Source: Gilvibacter sp.
GTDB taxonomy: Bacteria > Bacteroidota > Bacteroidia > Flavobacteriales > Flavobacteriaceae
Length of the DNA: 64,000 nt
NCBI RefSeq assembly: GCF_013214815.1
Contig: NZ_JABSPU010000003.1
Coordinates: forward strand, 43,155 to 107,154
Direction: 5' to 3'
Below, piece after piece: positions 18,472-26,668 of the stretch. Positions within the stretch are counted from its first letter, which is position 1. Each line of letters begins with the position of its first letter. The notes under the pieces are model-generated. The model ran no database searches. It was not told the DNA's origin and saw only the letters and a list, made by a program, of their open reading frames with translations. Both the position numbers and the translations under genes were made by a program.

Positions 18472-18620
18472 ATTGCTAAAACGTGAAGGAATTACGGTAA
18501 ATAAGTAAATCTATCATTGCTTAAAAATTGGTATATTGTAGAAGCAACAATAGCGATCGATTTTCGTTAAAAAAATCGAATACAGAATCCACAAGATGAC
18601 TCCTAATAATTGATTCCATT

Positions 18621-19292
18621 ATGAAGACTAAATTAAATGTTCTGATGGTCGATGATCACCCAATTATCATCGAAGGATACCGCAACACCCTGTACGACAA
18701 CTTCAACGAACAGTACACTTTGATGATCGATGTGGTTTCTAATTGTGACGATGCGGCGAAGGCCATCAAAATGAATCGAAATGAGAAGCCTTATGACGTG
18801 GCACTCATCGATATAAAATTACCGCCCTCTAAAGATGGTAAATTGACCTCCGGAGTGGATGTGGCGATACTCTTAAGACAGCTACACCCAAAATCCAGAG
18901 TCATTATTCTTACCATGCACAATGAGGATGGACGCATTCACAACATCTTGCAGAACATCAATCCAGAAGGTTTCCTGATCAAAAGTGATCTCACCTCCAG
19001 TGAGCTGAGCCGAGCCTTTGAAGAAGTAGCTGATGGTCGCACGTATTACAGCGCCACGGTGAACAACCACTTTAGAAAAATGATCAGTAATGATTTTTCT
19101 TTAGATCAAAAGAATCTTCAGATTCTATACCACCTTTCAAGAGGAGTGCAAACCAAGAATCTGAGCAATTATATCAACCTTTCTTTAAGCGCCATTGAAA
19201 AGCGTAAGAATCACATCAAAGAACTGTTTGATATCAAATCGGCCAATGATGAGGTCTTGATTGAAGAGGCTCGCAGACGCGGATTCGTATAA
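18621..19292 (+). CDS. Response regulator, NarL/FixJ-like
   Basis: 223 residues. The receiver domain (about 5-135) starts with the acidic pair in VLMVDDHPIIIEGYR, carries the phosphoacceptor Asp64 in VALIDIKLP, and has a Thr (ILTMHNEDG) and Lys (FLIKSDL) at the usual switch positions. Within the receiver an insertion PPSKDGKLTSG is longer than usual. The C-terminal region (about 160-223) is a divergent LuxR-type helix-turn-helix (LSNYINLSLSAIEKRKNHIKELF). It is presumably phosphorylated by the TPR kinase encoded upstream across aqpZ. A 195-base gap in front suggests its own promoter. Confidence 0.9.
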   Translation: MKTKLNVLMVDDHPIIIEGYRNTLYDNFNEQYTLMIDVVSNCDDAAKAIKMNRNEKPYDVALIDIKLPPSKDGKLTSGVDVAILLRQLHPKSRVIILTMHNEDGRIHNILQNINPEGFLIKSDLTSSELSRAFEEVADGRTYYSATVNNHFRKMISNDFSLDQKNLQILYHLSRGVQTKNLSNYINLSLSAIEKRKNHIKELFDIKSANDEVLIEEARRRGFV

Positions 19293-19307
19293 AGAAAAAT
19301 TCAGGCA

Positions 19308-19344
19308 TAAAAAAAAGGACTTGCAAGCGCCAGTCCTTTTTTTT
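19308..19344. terminator. Bidirectional terminator
   Basis: Stem AAAAAAAGGACT/AGTCCTTTTTTT with a 10-base loop and long A and T tracts on both sides. It lies between the regulator gene and the convergent Ala-rich lipoprotein gene and can serve both. Confidence 0.85.
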
Positions 19345-19366
19345 GTTGATGGTTACTTAAATAGTA

Positions 19367-19720
19367 TTAGATTCCATCTGCGTCATCTACCGAATCTTTC
19401 ACTGCGTCAGCAGCTCCTTTAACGGCATCTTTGGCGCTATCAACAGCACCGTCAGCAGCGTCTTTTGCATCCTCTACAGCACCTTCAACGGCATCCGCAG
19501 CGTCACCAGCAGCTTCTCCAGCAGCATCCATAGCGTCAGAGGCAGCATCTTCAACTGCATCAGCAGCATCAGAGGCAGCTTCTCCAGCAGCATCAGCAGC
19601 ATCACCTGCAGCTTCAGCAGCATTTTCTACAGCGTCTTCTGCCTTCTTTTCAGTTTCTCTACATGAGGTGAAAGAAACAGCCATAAGCACAACAAATACG
19701 CCTAAAAATAACTTCTTCAT
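19367..19720 (-). CDS. Ala-rich helical lipoprotein (LEA-like)
   Basis: 117 residues. The signal peptide ends in the lipobox SFTSC (Cys20). The rest is a low-complexity amphipathic helix of Ala, Asp, Glu, Gly and Lys with a quasi-repeating DAADAAGEAASDAADAVED pattern, close to the 7/11-residue periodicity of late-embryogenesis-abundant and apolipoprotein-like helices. There are no aromatic residues after the lipobox. It would be membrane-anchored and may protect membranes or act as a periplasmic spacer; this is inference. Its promoter (19749-19781) matches the Bacteroidota consensus well, so it may be highly expressed. An ORF on the opposite strand is its Ser/Ala-rich mirror and is not a gene. 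Confidence 0.82.
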   Translation of the reverse strand: MKKLFLGVFVVLMAVSFTSCRETEKKAEDAVENAAEAAGDAADAAGEAASDAADAVEDAASDAMDAAGEAAGDAADAVEGAVEDAKDAADGAVDSAKDAVKGAADAVKDSVDDADGI

Positions 19721-19748
19721 GATATATCTAGATTAGTGATTAAAGAAC

Positions 19749-19781
19749 CAAATGTACCATTTTTTTTAACATTTTAACAAA
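19749..19781 (-). promoter_or_regulatory. Bacteroidota-type promoter of the Ala-rich lipoprotein gene
   Basis: On the minus strand, -33 TTTG (19778-19781), a 21-base spacer and -7 TACATTTG (19749-19756) match the TTTG / TAnnTTTG consensus. The element ends 28 bases before the start codon. Confidence 0.65.
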
Positions 19782-19819
19782 TTTCTAACAATTTATGGAA
19801 TACTCACCCAAGACGTGCA

Positions 19820-19864
19820 TTTTATCGATTTTCTACAGTATTTGACTGCTTTTTTATCGATTTT
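19820..19864. repeat. Direct repeat TTTTATCGATTTT
   Basis: Two exact 13-base copies at 19820-19832 and 19852-19864, start to start 32 bases (about three helical turns), each with an ATCGAT core. They lie between the divergent lipoprotein and repressor genes. Confidence 0.5.
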
Positions 19865-19890
19865 TCAAAACGCCGACAAATTAAAGGTTA

Positions 19891-19920
19891 GGAGATATTC
19901 CCATGACTTGGAATATTTCC
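19891..19920. promoter_or_regulatory. Candidate operator of the S24 repressor
   Basis: GGAGATATTCC (19891-19901) and GGAATATTTCC (19910-19920) form an 11-base inverted repeat with one mismatch and an 8-base spacer; each half is also nearly palindromic. The pair ends 22 bases before the repressor start codon, as expected for autoregulation. Confidence 0.55.
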
Positions 19921-19942
19921 AAAATTATCGTTAAATTGAGGC

Positions 19943-20716
19943 ATGCAACAGAATTTATCCACAGCGGCTATTCGCTTTAAAAAGGTGCGAGAATCATTAG
20001 GATTTACCCAACAAGAATTTGCTCAAAAGTTAGGAATCAGTAATTCCACAGCAGACATTGAAAGAGCTAAAACCAAGCTTTCGGGAGCTGTTGTAATGGA
20101 GCTGCTTAGGCAATTTCAAATCAATCCTTTATGGCTCTACGGAAAAAGTCTCTCGCAATATTTATCTCCGGAGGGTGTTTCTGTTATGCCTAAGGTCATT
20201 ACTGTGAATGATGCCGATCAAGAGAATATACTATTAGTAAGTCAACGTGCGGCCGCGGGCTATCCGCAAAATGTGGGTGATCCAGAATGGGTGCAGACCT
20301 TGCCTGCATTCTCCATACCCTTGCCCCAATATCGCAACGCGACCTATCGCGGTTTCCAAGTAGAAGGAGACAGTATGTTGCCTAATATTAGACCTAACGA
20401 ATGGGTTTTAGGGCGTTCGGTTGGTGATCTCGGTGAAGCTACAAATAACAAGATCTACATTGTTGTGCTTCAAGATTCTGTTTTGGTCAAAAAACTAGAA
20501 AAACTCCCAGATCCCGCCAAGGTACGTTTGGTTTCATTAAATGCAGCTTACCTTCCCATAGATGTTCCTGTGCAGACCATTCAAGAACTGTGGCTGGTTA
20601 ACAGTAAGATCAGTTTTGGTTTAGAGTCTGATGGAAACAACAGTTTACTGCAACAATTGCAAGACTCCATGGACGAACTCAAAGGACAGATCAATAGATT
20701 ACAAGCTGATGAATAA
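19943..20716 (+). CDS. XRE/LexA-like repressor with peptidase S24 domain
   Basis: 257 residues. An N-terminal helix-turn-helix of the Cro/CI type (about 8-65, RESLGFTQQEFAQKLGIS) is followed by a LexA/CI-like region with the potential Ala-Gly cleavage site in RAAAGYP (about 102-107). The S24 domain has the serine in EGDSMLPNI (Ser144) and the lysine in SVLVKKLEK (Lys183 or 184). A C-terminal coiled coil follows. It would bind DNA and lose activity on self-cleavage after DNA damage or another signal. The downstream DUF2461 gene overlaps its end by eight bases. Neighbours are ordinary chromosomal genes, so it is not obviously a prophage repressor. Confidence 0.9.
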   Translation: MQQNLSTAAIRFKKVRESLGFTQQEFAQKLGISNSTADIERAKTKLSGAVVMELLRQFQINPLWLYGKSLSQYLSPEGVSVMPKVITVNDADQENILLVSQRAAAGYPQNVGDPEWVQTLPAFSIPLPQYRNATYRGFQVEGDSMLPNIRPNEWVLGRSVGDLGEATNNKIYIVVLQDSVLVKKLEKLPDPAKVRLVSLNAAYLPIDVPVQTIQELWLVNSKISFGLESDGNNSLLQQLQDSMDELKGQINRLQADE

Positions 20717-21377
20717 TCAAGGGCAAGGCTTTGAGAGCCTTATTGAATTTTTGCGAAAACTACAGGCAAACAACTCCAAAGCCTGGATGGATCAAAACCG
20801 CAAAGAGTATCAAAGGGTGCGTGATTTTTACGTGGGTTGGTTAGATATGATGAATATCGAGTTGGCTAAGATAGATCCCAATTATTATGATACTCCGGGT
20901 AAAAAGGCCATCAATCGAATCAACAATAATTTGATGTTTCATCCCAACCGGCCCGTTTATAAGGATCATTTTGGAGCTGGTTTGGATCAACTCAGCAAAC
21001 AAGGAGACTTTTATGTTGAGATTAATACTCAAGATGTTTTTATAGGGGGAGGCTACTGGCATCCAGATCCCAAATCATTGCGCAGTATACGACAAGCCAT
21101 TGATTATGACGGAGAACGTCTGCAAGCCATCTTGAACAAACCTACGTTTAAGGAACAGTTTGGTGCGCTCATTGAAGCCGATTCGTTAATTCGGGCCCCA
21201 AAGGGGTTCCCAGAGGACCATCCGCAGATAGATCTATTGAAACGCAAAGCCTTTGCCGTGAGTTGTCAATTGCCTCACAAAATTCTTTTTGAAGATGTTT
21301 TTAATAAAGAGGTGATTCGTATTTATAAAGAGATGCTTCCCTTTAGGCGCTATCTAAACCAAGCGGTCACCGTATAG
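20709..21377 (+). CDS. DUF2461 family protein
   Basis: 222 residues. The family signature is clear: an N-terminal FLRKLQANNSKAWMDQNRKEY, then INRINNNLMFHPNRPVYKDHFGAGL and YVEINTQDVFIGGGYWHP. This matches the DUF2461 (TIGR02453) family of cytoplasmic proteins with unknown function. The ATG at 20709 overlaps the stop of the repressor gene by eight bases, so the two are co-translated; the longer in-frame ORF from 20631 lies inside the repressor gene. The 3' end overlaps the convergent Kdo transferase gene by 24 bases. Confidence 0.9.
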   Translation: MNNQGQGFESLIEFLRKLQANNSKAWMDQNRKEYQRVRDFYVGWLDMMNIELAKIDPNYYDTPGKKAINRINNNLMFHPNRPVYKDHFGAGLDQLSKQGDFYVEINTQDVFIGGGYWHPDPKSLRSIRQAIDYDGERLQAILNKPTFKEQFGALIEADSLIRAPKGFPEDHPQIDLLKRKAFAVSCQLPHKILFEDVFNKEVIRIYKEMLPFRRYLNQAVTV

Positions 21378-22610
21378 TTCGTCAAGGTGTTGCATGATGG
21401 TTCTAGTAGCACCCGTATTGCTGTTGATATAGTGCTCGCAGATCATGCCCGTTTGCGAACGGAATTTAGGGTCTTCCAACATTTTAGTGATGATCTCTGT
21501 AAAGCCTTCGGCGGAGTTTATTGCGTAAAGGCCTGCCAGATCTAGCAGTTTAATCGCTTCTGGAAACTCGTCAAAATTTTGTCCTATAATAATAGGGACT
21601 CCAAAAGTGGCAGGTTCTAAGATATTGTGTAAGCCGGTTGATCCCATGGCTCCACCAACATAGGCGATATCTGCATAACTATATACTTTTGTCAGGTATC
21701 CCACGGTATCCAAGATCAGGATTTGCGCTTTTTCCAGCTCCTCTTTGGAAGCCTGGGTATAGCGAACCGCCGACGTTCCCAGTTCTTGATGTAAACGCTC
21801 AATGCCTTTTGGATTCATGGAGTGCGGAGCAACAACCGTTTTAATATTACGGCCAGTTTGGGATTTGAGGAATCCTTTAAAAACGGCTTCATCCTCGGGC
21901 CAACTACTTCCTATGACCAAGGTAGTTTTGCCTTGACAAAAAGCCTCCATAAAATCCAAAGTGTTGTCTTGTTCGATCTGCCTGGAAACTCGGTCAAAGC
22001 GTGTATCGCCACTTTGGGTGATGTTTTCAAAACCGTGTTGTTGAAGTATTATTCGTGAGTTTCTATTCTGCACAAATAAATGATCCACTGTCTTTAGCGC
22101 CTTTAGCAACAGGCCTCCTTGTGGTTTAAAAAAAGACTGATTTTTTCTAAACAGGGCAGAGATCAGCAAGTTAGGAATCTTGCGTTGCTCCATCTCAAAA
22201 AAGTAGTTTGGCCAAACCTCGTATTTGACAAAAATGGCCAGATCTGGATTTACAATATCTAAAAATCGTCGGGCGTTGGCTTTTGTGTCCAGCGGTAAAT
22301 AGGTAACCACTTCTGCTAGGGCAGTTTTATGCTTTACCTCATAGCCAGATGGCGAGAAGAAACTGACCACCCGAGTCACTTCTGGATAGGTCTTGCCAAG
22401 GGCTTCCAGCACGGGAACACCTTGTTCGTATTCGCCCAAAGAGGCACAGTGCATCCAAATCACTTTTCCAGAGGCGGGCATTTGCTTTTCTAAATTTTCA
22501 AATAAGCCTTTTCTTCCGTTGACAAATGACCTCATTTTGGGGCTGAAAAGTCCTAGCACCCCTAGAACGGGACTGCCTAAATGGGTCAATATGTTGTAGA
22601 TAGATCGCAT
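21354..22610 (-). CDS. waaA: 3-deoxy-D-manno-octulosonic acid (Kdo) transferase
   Basis: 418 residues, the family's usual length. An N-terminal membrane anchor precedes a GT-B fold (GT30). Motifs: WMHCASLGEYEQG near residue 52 with the catalytic Glu, AIFVKYEVWPNYFFEM, and the C-terminal VGGAMGSTGLHNILEPATFGVP. It adds Kdo from CMP-Kdo to lipid A precursor at the inner membrane, a core step of lipopolysaccharide synthesis. The gene is divergent from the DegT aminotransferase across a 97-base gap and converges on the DUF2461 gene with a 24-base overlap. Confidence 0.93.
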   Translation of the reverse strand: MRSIYNILTHLGSPVLGVLGLFSPKMRSFVNGRKGLFENLEKQMPASGKVIWMHCASLGEYEQGVPVLEALGKTYPEVTRVVSFFSPSGYEVKHKTALAEVVTYLPLDTKANARRFLDIVNPDLAIFVKYEVWPNYFFEMEQRKIPNLLISALFRKNQSFFKPQGGLLLKALKTVDHLFVQNRNSRIILQQHGFENITQSGDTRFDRVSRQIEQDNTLDFMEAFCQGKTTLVIGSSWPEDEAVFKGFLKSQTGRNIKTVVAPHSMNPKGIERLHQELGTSAVRYTQASKEELEKAQILILDTVGYLTKVYSYADIAYVGGAMGSTGLHNILEPATFGVPIIIGQNFDEFPEAIKLLDLAGLYAINSAEGFTEIITKMLEDPKFRSQTGMICEHYINSNTGATRTIMQHLDELYGDRLV

Positions 22611-22707
22611 TGAATTACCTCAGGCTAAAATACGTTTCTTTGCTCAAATAGATTGCTAAGGCCCGTGTAATTTCGTAATATTGTTAAGCTAATTCACACC
22701 GTCAAAA

Positions 22708-23865
22708 ATGAAGAAAATTCAAATGGTCGACCTACAAGGTCAGTATCAGGAAATCAAAACTCAGGTAGACCAATCTATCTTAGATGTTGTGGCCTCAGCG
22801 GCCTTTGTAAATGGACCTGAAGTCCACAGCTTCCAAAAAGAACTGGAGAATTATCTCGGTGCCAAACACGTGATTCCATGTGCCAACGGAACAGATGCTT
22901 TGCAGATCGCCATGATGGGTCTTGGTCTAAAACCGGGAGATGAGGTCATTACGGCCGATTTCACTTTTGCAGCAACGGTGGAAGTCATTGCACTTTTACA
23001 ATTGACACCCGTTTTAGTCGATGTTGACCCTGTGAATTTCAATATTGATATAGCAGCAATAGAAGCGGCAATTACACCAAAGACCAAGGCTATTGTCCCT
23101 GTACATTTGTTTGGACTTTGCGCGAATATGGACGCTGTTATGGAATTAGCTCAAAAGCACAATCTTTATGTGATTGAAGACAATGCTCAAGGCATAGGTG
23201 CTAATTTCACGGCTAAGGACGGAACTAAAACCAAAACAGGAGTTATTGGCCATGTAGGCACCACTTCTTTCTTTCCTTCCAAGAACTTAGGATGCTATGG
23301 AGATGGTGGAGCTATTTTCACTAATGATGATGACTTGGCTCACACTATTCGAGGCATTGTAAACCACGGCATGTACAAGAGATACCATCACGATGTAGTA
23401 GGGGTTAACTCCCGATTGGATTCCATTCAGGCTACAGTTCTTCGTGCCAAATTACCTCACCTAGATAAATACAACAATACACGTCGCGATACCGCTAGAA
23501 AATATACTGCTGCCTTCCAGGGTAGTCCCCACTTGGTGACCCCAACAGGTAAGTGTGATGCTTCTAATTCGGTCTGTGATAGCTGCGATTGCCATGTTTT
23601 TCATCAATACACCCTCAGGGTGACCAATGGAAAACGCGATGCACTTGCAGCACACCTAAACGAGAAAGGTATTCCTTGTGGTGTGTATTACCCCATTCCC
23701 CTGCACCGTCAAAAAGCTTACCAAGATGATCGCTATCGGGAAGAAGATTTTGCCGTGACGAATCAACTTTGTCAAGAAGTAATTTCTTTGCCCATGCACA
23801 CCGAATTGGATCAAGAGCAGATCGATTTTATCACAAAAACAGTATTAGACTTTGTAGACAATTAA
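22708..23865 (+). CDS. DegT/DnrJ/EryC1 sugar aminotransferase
   Basis: 385 residues, fold type I PLP enzyme. Motifs: ANGTDALQIAMMGLGLKPGDEV, VPVHLFG, VIEDNAQGIG and SFFPSKNLGCYGDGGAIFT with the PLP-binding Lys192. It would transaminate a nucleotide keto-sugar for surface polysaccharide. A Cys-rich stretch with four Cys (CDASNSVCDSCDCHVFHQYT, about residues 285-304) lies before the conserved HQYTL segment, an unusual potential metal or redox site. It is followed three bases later by galE, so the two form an operon for nucleotide-sugar supply. Best relatives by eye are WbpE-like aminotransferases; the exact substrate is unknown. Confidence 0.9.
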   Translation: MKKIQMVDLQGQYQEIKTQVDQSILDVVASAAFVNGPEVHSFQKELENYLGAKHVIPCANGTDALQIAMMGLGLKPGDEVITADFTFAATVEVIALLQLTPVLVDVDPVNFNIDIAAIEAAITPKTKAIVPVHLFGLCANMDAVMELAQKHNLYVIEDNAQGIGANFTAKDGTKTKTGVIGHVGTTSFFPSKNLGCYGDGGAIFTNDDDLAHTIRGIVNHGMYKRYHHDVVGVNSRLDSIQATVLRAKLPHLDKYNNTRRDTARKYTAAFQGSPHLVTPTGKCDASNSVCDSCDCHVFHQYTLRVTNGKRDALAAHLNEKGIPCGVYYPIPLHRQKAYQDDRYREEDFAVTNQLCQEVISLPMHTELDQEQIDFITKTVLDFVDN

Positions 23866-23868
23866 TCT

Positions 23869-24894
23869 ATGGCAGCTAAAAAAGTACTGGTTACAGGAGG
23901 TTTAGGATATATTGGATCCCATACGGTGGTTTGCTTGCAAGCCGCAGGTTTTGAGGTTTTTGTTGTGGACGATTGTTCCAACAGTTCAGAAGCCGTTTTA
24001 GAAGGTATTGAAGCAATCAGTGGAAAGCAACCACATTTCACCAAATTAGATCTACGAGACAAAAATGCTACGGCGGCTTACTTTGCCCAACATTCAGACA
24101 TGGATGGGCTCATTCATTTTGCTGCTTGCAAAGCGGTAGGAGAAAGCGTCGCCAACCCCTTAAAATACTACGAAAACAATATCTCGGGTTTGGTTTATGT
24201 ACTTCAAGGTTGTGTAGAACATAATATCAAGAATTTTATTTTTAGCAGCTCTTGTACCGTCTATGGGCAACCTGATGAACTTCCTATTGATGAGTCTGCT
24301 CCGGTACAACCCGCGGCCTCTCCATATGGCAACACTAAACAAGTGGGTGAAGAAATTATTGTGGATAGTTGTGATGCATACGGATTAACGGCTATTTCTT
24401 TGCGTTATTTCAATCCGATCGGAGCTCATGATTCTGCTCAAATAGGCGAATTACCCTTGGGAGTACCGCAGAACTTAGTTCCATTCATTACACAAACAGC
24501 TGCAGGACTTAGAGAAGAGCTTCAGGTCTTTGGAGATGATTATCCAACTGCCGATGGTAGTTGCATTCGCGATTATATTCACGTGGTTGACTTGGCTGAG
24601 GCGCACGTGATTGCCCTAAGTAGATTGCTGGAGCAAAAGAACACGACCAATTTTGAGGTGTTCAATGTGGGTACGGGAGAAGGAAGTTCTGTGTTCGACA
24701 TCATCAAAACCTTTGAATCTGTTAGTGGTAATCCCTTGCCACATCGAATCACAGACCGACGGCCAGGTGATGTAATCGCTGTTTATGCCGATACCAAAAA
24801 GGCCAATGAAGTCCTGGGTTGGAAAGCGCGATTCAGTAATGAAGACGCACTGTCTTCTGCTTGGAAATGGGAGCAGAAAATCCGTTCTAAATAA
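23869..24894 (+). CDS. galE: UDP-glucose 4-epimerase
   Basis: 341 residues, short-chain-dehydrogenase type. Rossmann motif VTGGLGYIGSHT at residues 8-19, SSSCTVYG, and the catalytic YGNTK with Tyr153 and Lys157. SLRYFNPIGAH and the C-terminal DRRPGDVIAVYADT are as in GalE. It interconverts UDP-glucose and UDP-galactose in the cytoplasm. It is directly downstream of the DegT gene and probably co-transcribed. Its activity could feed the nearby surface polysaccharide genes as well as general galactose metabolism. Confidence 0.95.
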   Translation: MAAKKVLVTGGLGYIGSHTVVCLQAAGFEVFVVDDCSNSSEAVLEGIEAISGKQPHFTKLDLRDKNATAAYFAQHSDMDGLIHFAACKAVGESVANPLKYYENNISGLVYVLQGCVEHNIKNFIFSSSCTVYGQPDELPIDESAPVQPAASPYGNTKQVGEEIIVDSCDAYGLTAISLRYFNPIGAHDSAQIGELPLGVPQNLVPFITQTAAGLREELQVFGDDYPTADGSCIRDYIHVVDLAEAHVIALSRLLEQKNTTNFEVFNVGTGEGSSVFDIIKTFESVSGNPLPHRITDRRPGDVIAVYADTKKANEVLGWKARFSNEDALSSAWKWEQKIRSK

Positions 24895-24904
24895 TCAACT
24901 CAAA

Positions 24905-25792
24905 TTAAGAAGCAATCCCGGCTTTCTGAGTTTCTTTGCTGCGATCGATCTTTTTGATCAATCCCTGTAGTACGTTACCTGGGCCAACTTCTATAAAAGT
25001 CTCGGCGCCATCAGCAATCATCTGTTGCATGCTTTGCGTCCAACGCACAGAAGCTGTAAGCTGTTTGATCAAATTCGATTTGATAGCCTCCGGATCAGTC
25101 ACTGCGGCTGCGGTCACGTTTTGATAGATCGGACAGATCGGTGATTTGAAGTTGGTGTTCTCAATAGCTTTAGCCAGTTCCTCACGCGCGGGTTCCATAA
25201 GTGGTGAGTGGAATGCTCCACCAACAGGTAACATCAGAGCGCGGCGGGCTCCAGCTTCTTTCAAGCTTTCACAGGCAGCTTCAACTGCGGGTACTTCTCC
25301 TGAGATCACTAATTGACCTGGGCAATTGTAATTAGCAGCAACTACAATACCTGGAGTTTGCTCACATACATTTTCAACCACTGCATCTTCAAGTCCTAAT
25401 ACGGCAGCCATAGTTGAAGGTTGAATCTCACAAGCGGCTTGCATAGCTAAAGCGCGTTTAGAAACTAGATTCAATCCGTCAGAAAAATTCAAAGCACCGC
25501 TCGCTGTTAAGGCAGAAAGCTCTCCTAAAGAGTGTCCAGCTACCATGTCTGGAGCAAAATCATTCCCCATTACTTTGGCCAGTATAACTGAGTGCAAGAA
25601 GATCGCAGGTTGCGTTACTTTAGTTTGCTTTAAAGCCTCAGCATCTCCTGTAAACATGATATCGGTAATGGAGAAACCCAATTGCTCGTTAGCAGATTCA
25701 AAAAGTGCTTTAGCTTCAGCAGATGCTTCATAAAGATCTTGACCCATTCCTGTGAATTGAGCCCCTTGTCCTGGAAATAAAAATGCCTTCAT
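24905..25792 (-). CDS. fabD: Malonyl-CoA:acyl-carrier-protein transacylase
   Basis: 295 residues. Motifs: FPGQGAQFTGMGQDL at the N-terminus, the nucleophile in VAGHSLGELSA (Ser88), a downstream QLVISGE region and AFHSPLM with the second catalytic His. It transfers malonyl from CoA to ACP, the first committed step of fatty acid synthesis. It is convergent with galE (10 bases) and is probably a single gene or the end of a unit starting at the fructosamine kinase, 32 bases upstream. Confidence 0.95.
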   Translation of the reverse strand: MKAFLFPGQGAQFTGMGQDLYEASAEAKALFESANEQLGFSITDIMFTGDAEALKQTKVTQPAIFLHSVILAKVMGNDFAPDMVAGHSLGELSALTASGALNFSDGLNLVSKRALAMQAACEIQPSTMAAVLGLEDAVVENVCEQTPGIVVAANYNCPGQLVISGEVPAVEAACESLKEAGARRALMLPVGGAFHSPLMEPAREELAKAIENTNFKSPICPIYQNVTAAAVTDPEAIKSNLIKQLTASVRWTQSMQQMIADGAETFIEVGPGNVLQGLIKKIDRSKETQKAGIAS

Positions 25793-25824
25793 AGTGGTTG
25801 AATTTGGCGGTAAAAATACGCTTT

Positions 25825-26667
25825 TTAGCTGTATTTGGTAAGGATGCGTTGAACGCTTGTTAAATAGCTGTTTCCAAATAAGTTAAGGTGTGCTAACAAG
25901 TAATATAATTGATAAATATCCAGCTGTGACCGCCAATCGGAAGGCAGTTCGCATCTGCTGGCATAGTGTTCAAAAACCAGATCCGGAAAACCTCCAAAGA
26001 GATCCATCATTGCCAGATCCATCTGTGCAACACTATAACTAACCGCTGGATCAATTAAAACTGGGCCCTTAGCTCCAGCTAAATAATTGCCGTTCCAAAG
26101 ATCGCCGTGTATCAATGCTGGCTTTTGTGTTGGAATAAGTTGTTCTAAATTTTTGAAAAAGGCTGCAGTTTTAAGTGGAAAACCAGCATCATGCGCCCAT
26201 CTGATCTGAGGCTCCAAACGGTCTGTAATATAGTGTTCCACCGCATTGTGTTGCCAGCTATTTTGTTGGGGTAGGGAACCGATGAAATTATCGTGATCCA
26301 AACCAAAATTACGGTGAGTATGACTGTGTAGTTGGATCAACTGTTCTGCAAAGGCCTCCCAAAAAGAGTGATGGGTAGGGGTGGATTCCACATAGCGCAT
26401 TACTAAAGCAGTGCTTGATGGAGTTGTGAATTCGCCAGCTAATTCCGGGATCTGAAAAGTTCGCGTACTCGCTAATAGTTTTAAACCTTTGAGTTCTGCC
26501 TTTAAGGAGTTAATTTTAAGTGGACTCGTAGCAATTTTAGATACCCAAGGGCCACTGTCCGTTTGCAGCTTTATGGCCAAGTGAATGTCTCCGCTAGAAA
26601 GAGGTGTATAATTTGTTATGGTGCCCGTTTGCTTTTCAATTAAAGCTTTGAGCTCCGCGCCAAACAT
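25825..26667 (-). CDS. Fructosamine kinase family protein
   Basis: 280 residues, aminoglycoside phosphotransferase/FN3K fold. Motifs: SKIAT with the ATP-site Lys near residue 44, the catalytic loop LIHGDLWNGN (residues 185-194), and the metal-binding DPA in LIDPAVSY (206-208). It would phosphorylate protein-bound fructosamines or ribulosamines, a deglycation repair step, in the cytoplasm. It is one base away from the downstream stop of the 2TM-DHFR gene, so the two are co-transcribed. The substrate is inferred from the family. Confidence 0.9.
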   Translation of the reverse strand: MFGAELKALIEKQTGTITNYTPLSSGDIHLAIKLQTDSGPWVSKIATSPLKINSLKAELKGLKLLASTRTFQIPELAGEFTTPSSTALVMRYVESTPTHHSFWEAFAEQLIQLHSHTHRNFGLDHDNFIGSLPQQNSWQHNAVEHYITDRLEPQIRWAHDAGFPLKTAAFFKNLEQLIPTQKPALIHGDLWNGNYLAGAKGPVLIDPAVSYSVAQMDLAMMDLFGGFPDLVFEHYASRCELPSDWRSQLDIYQLYYLLAHLNLFGNSYLTSVQRILTKYS

Positions 26668-26668
26668 C

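Noticed and set aside
19431..19736. Plus-strand Ala/Ser-rich ORF over the Ala-rich lipoprotein gene
   Set aside because: It is the mirror of the GC-biased repeats of the real gene on the minus strand; it has no signal peptide, no ribosome-binding site and no family resemblance.
19943..20716. XRE-S24 repressor as a prophage marker
   Set aside because: Neighbouring genes (DUF2461, Kdo transferase, DegT, galE) are housekeeping; no integrase, structural phage gene or attachment site is present.
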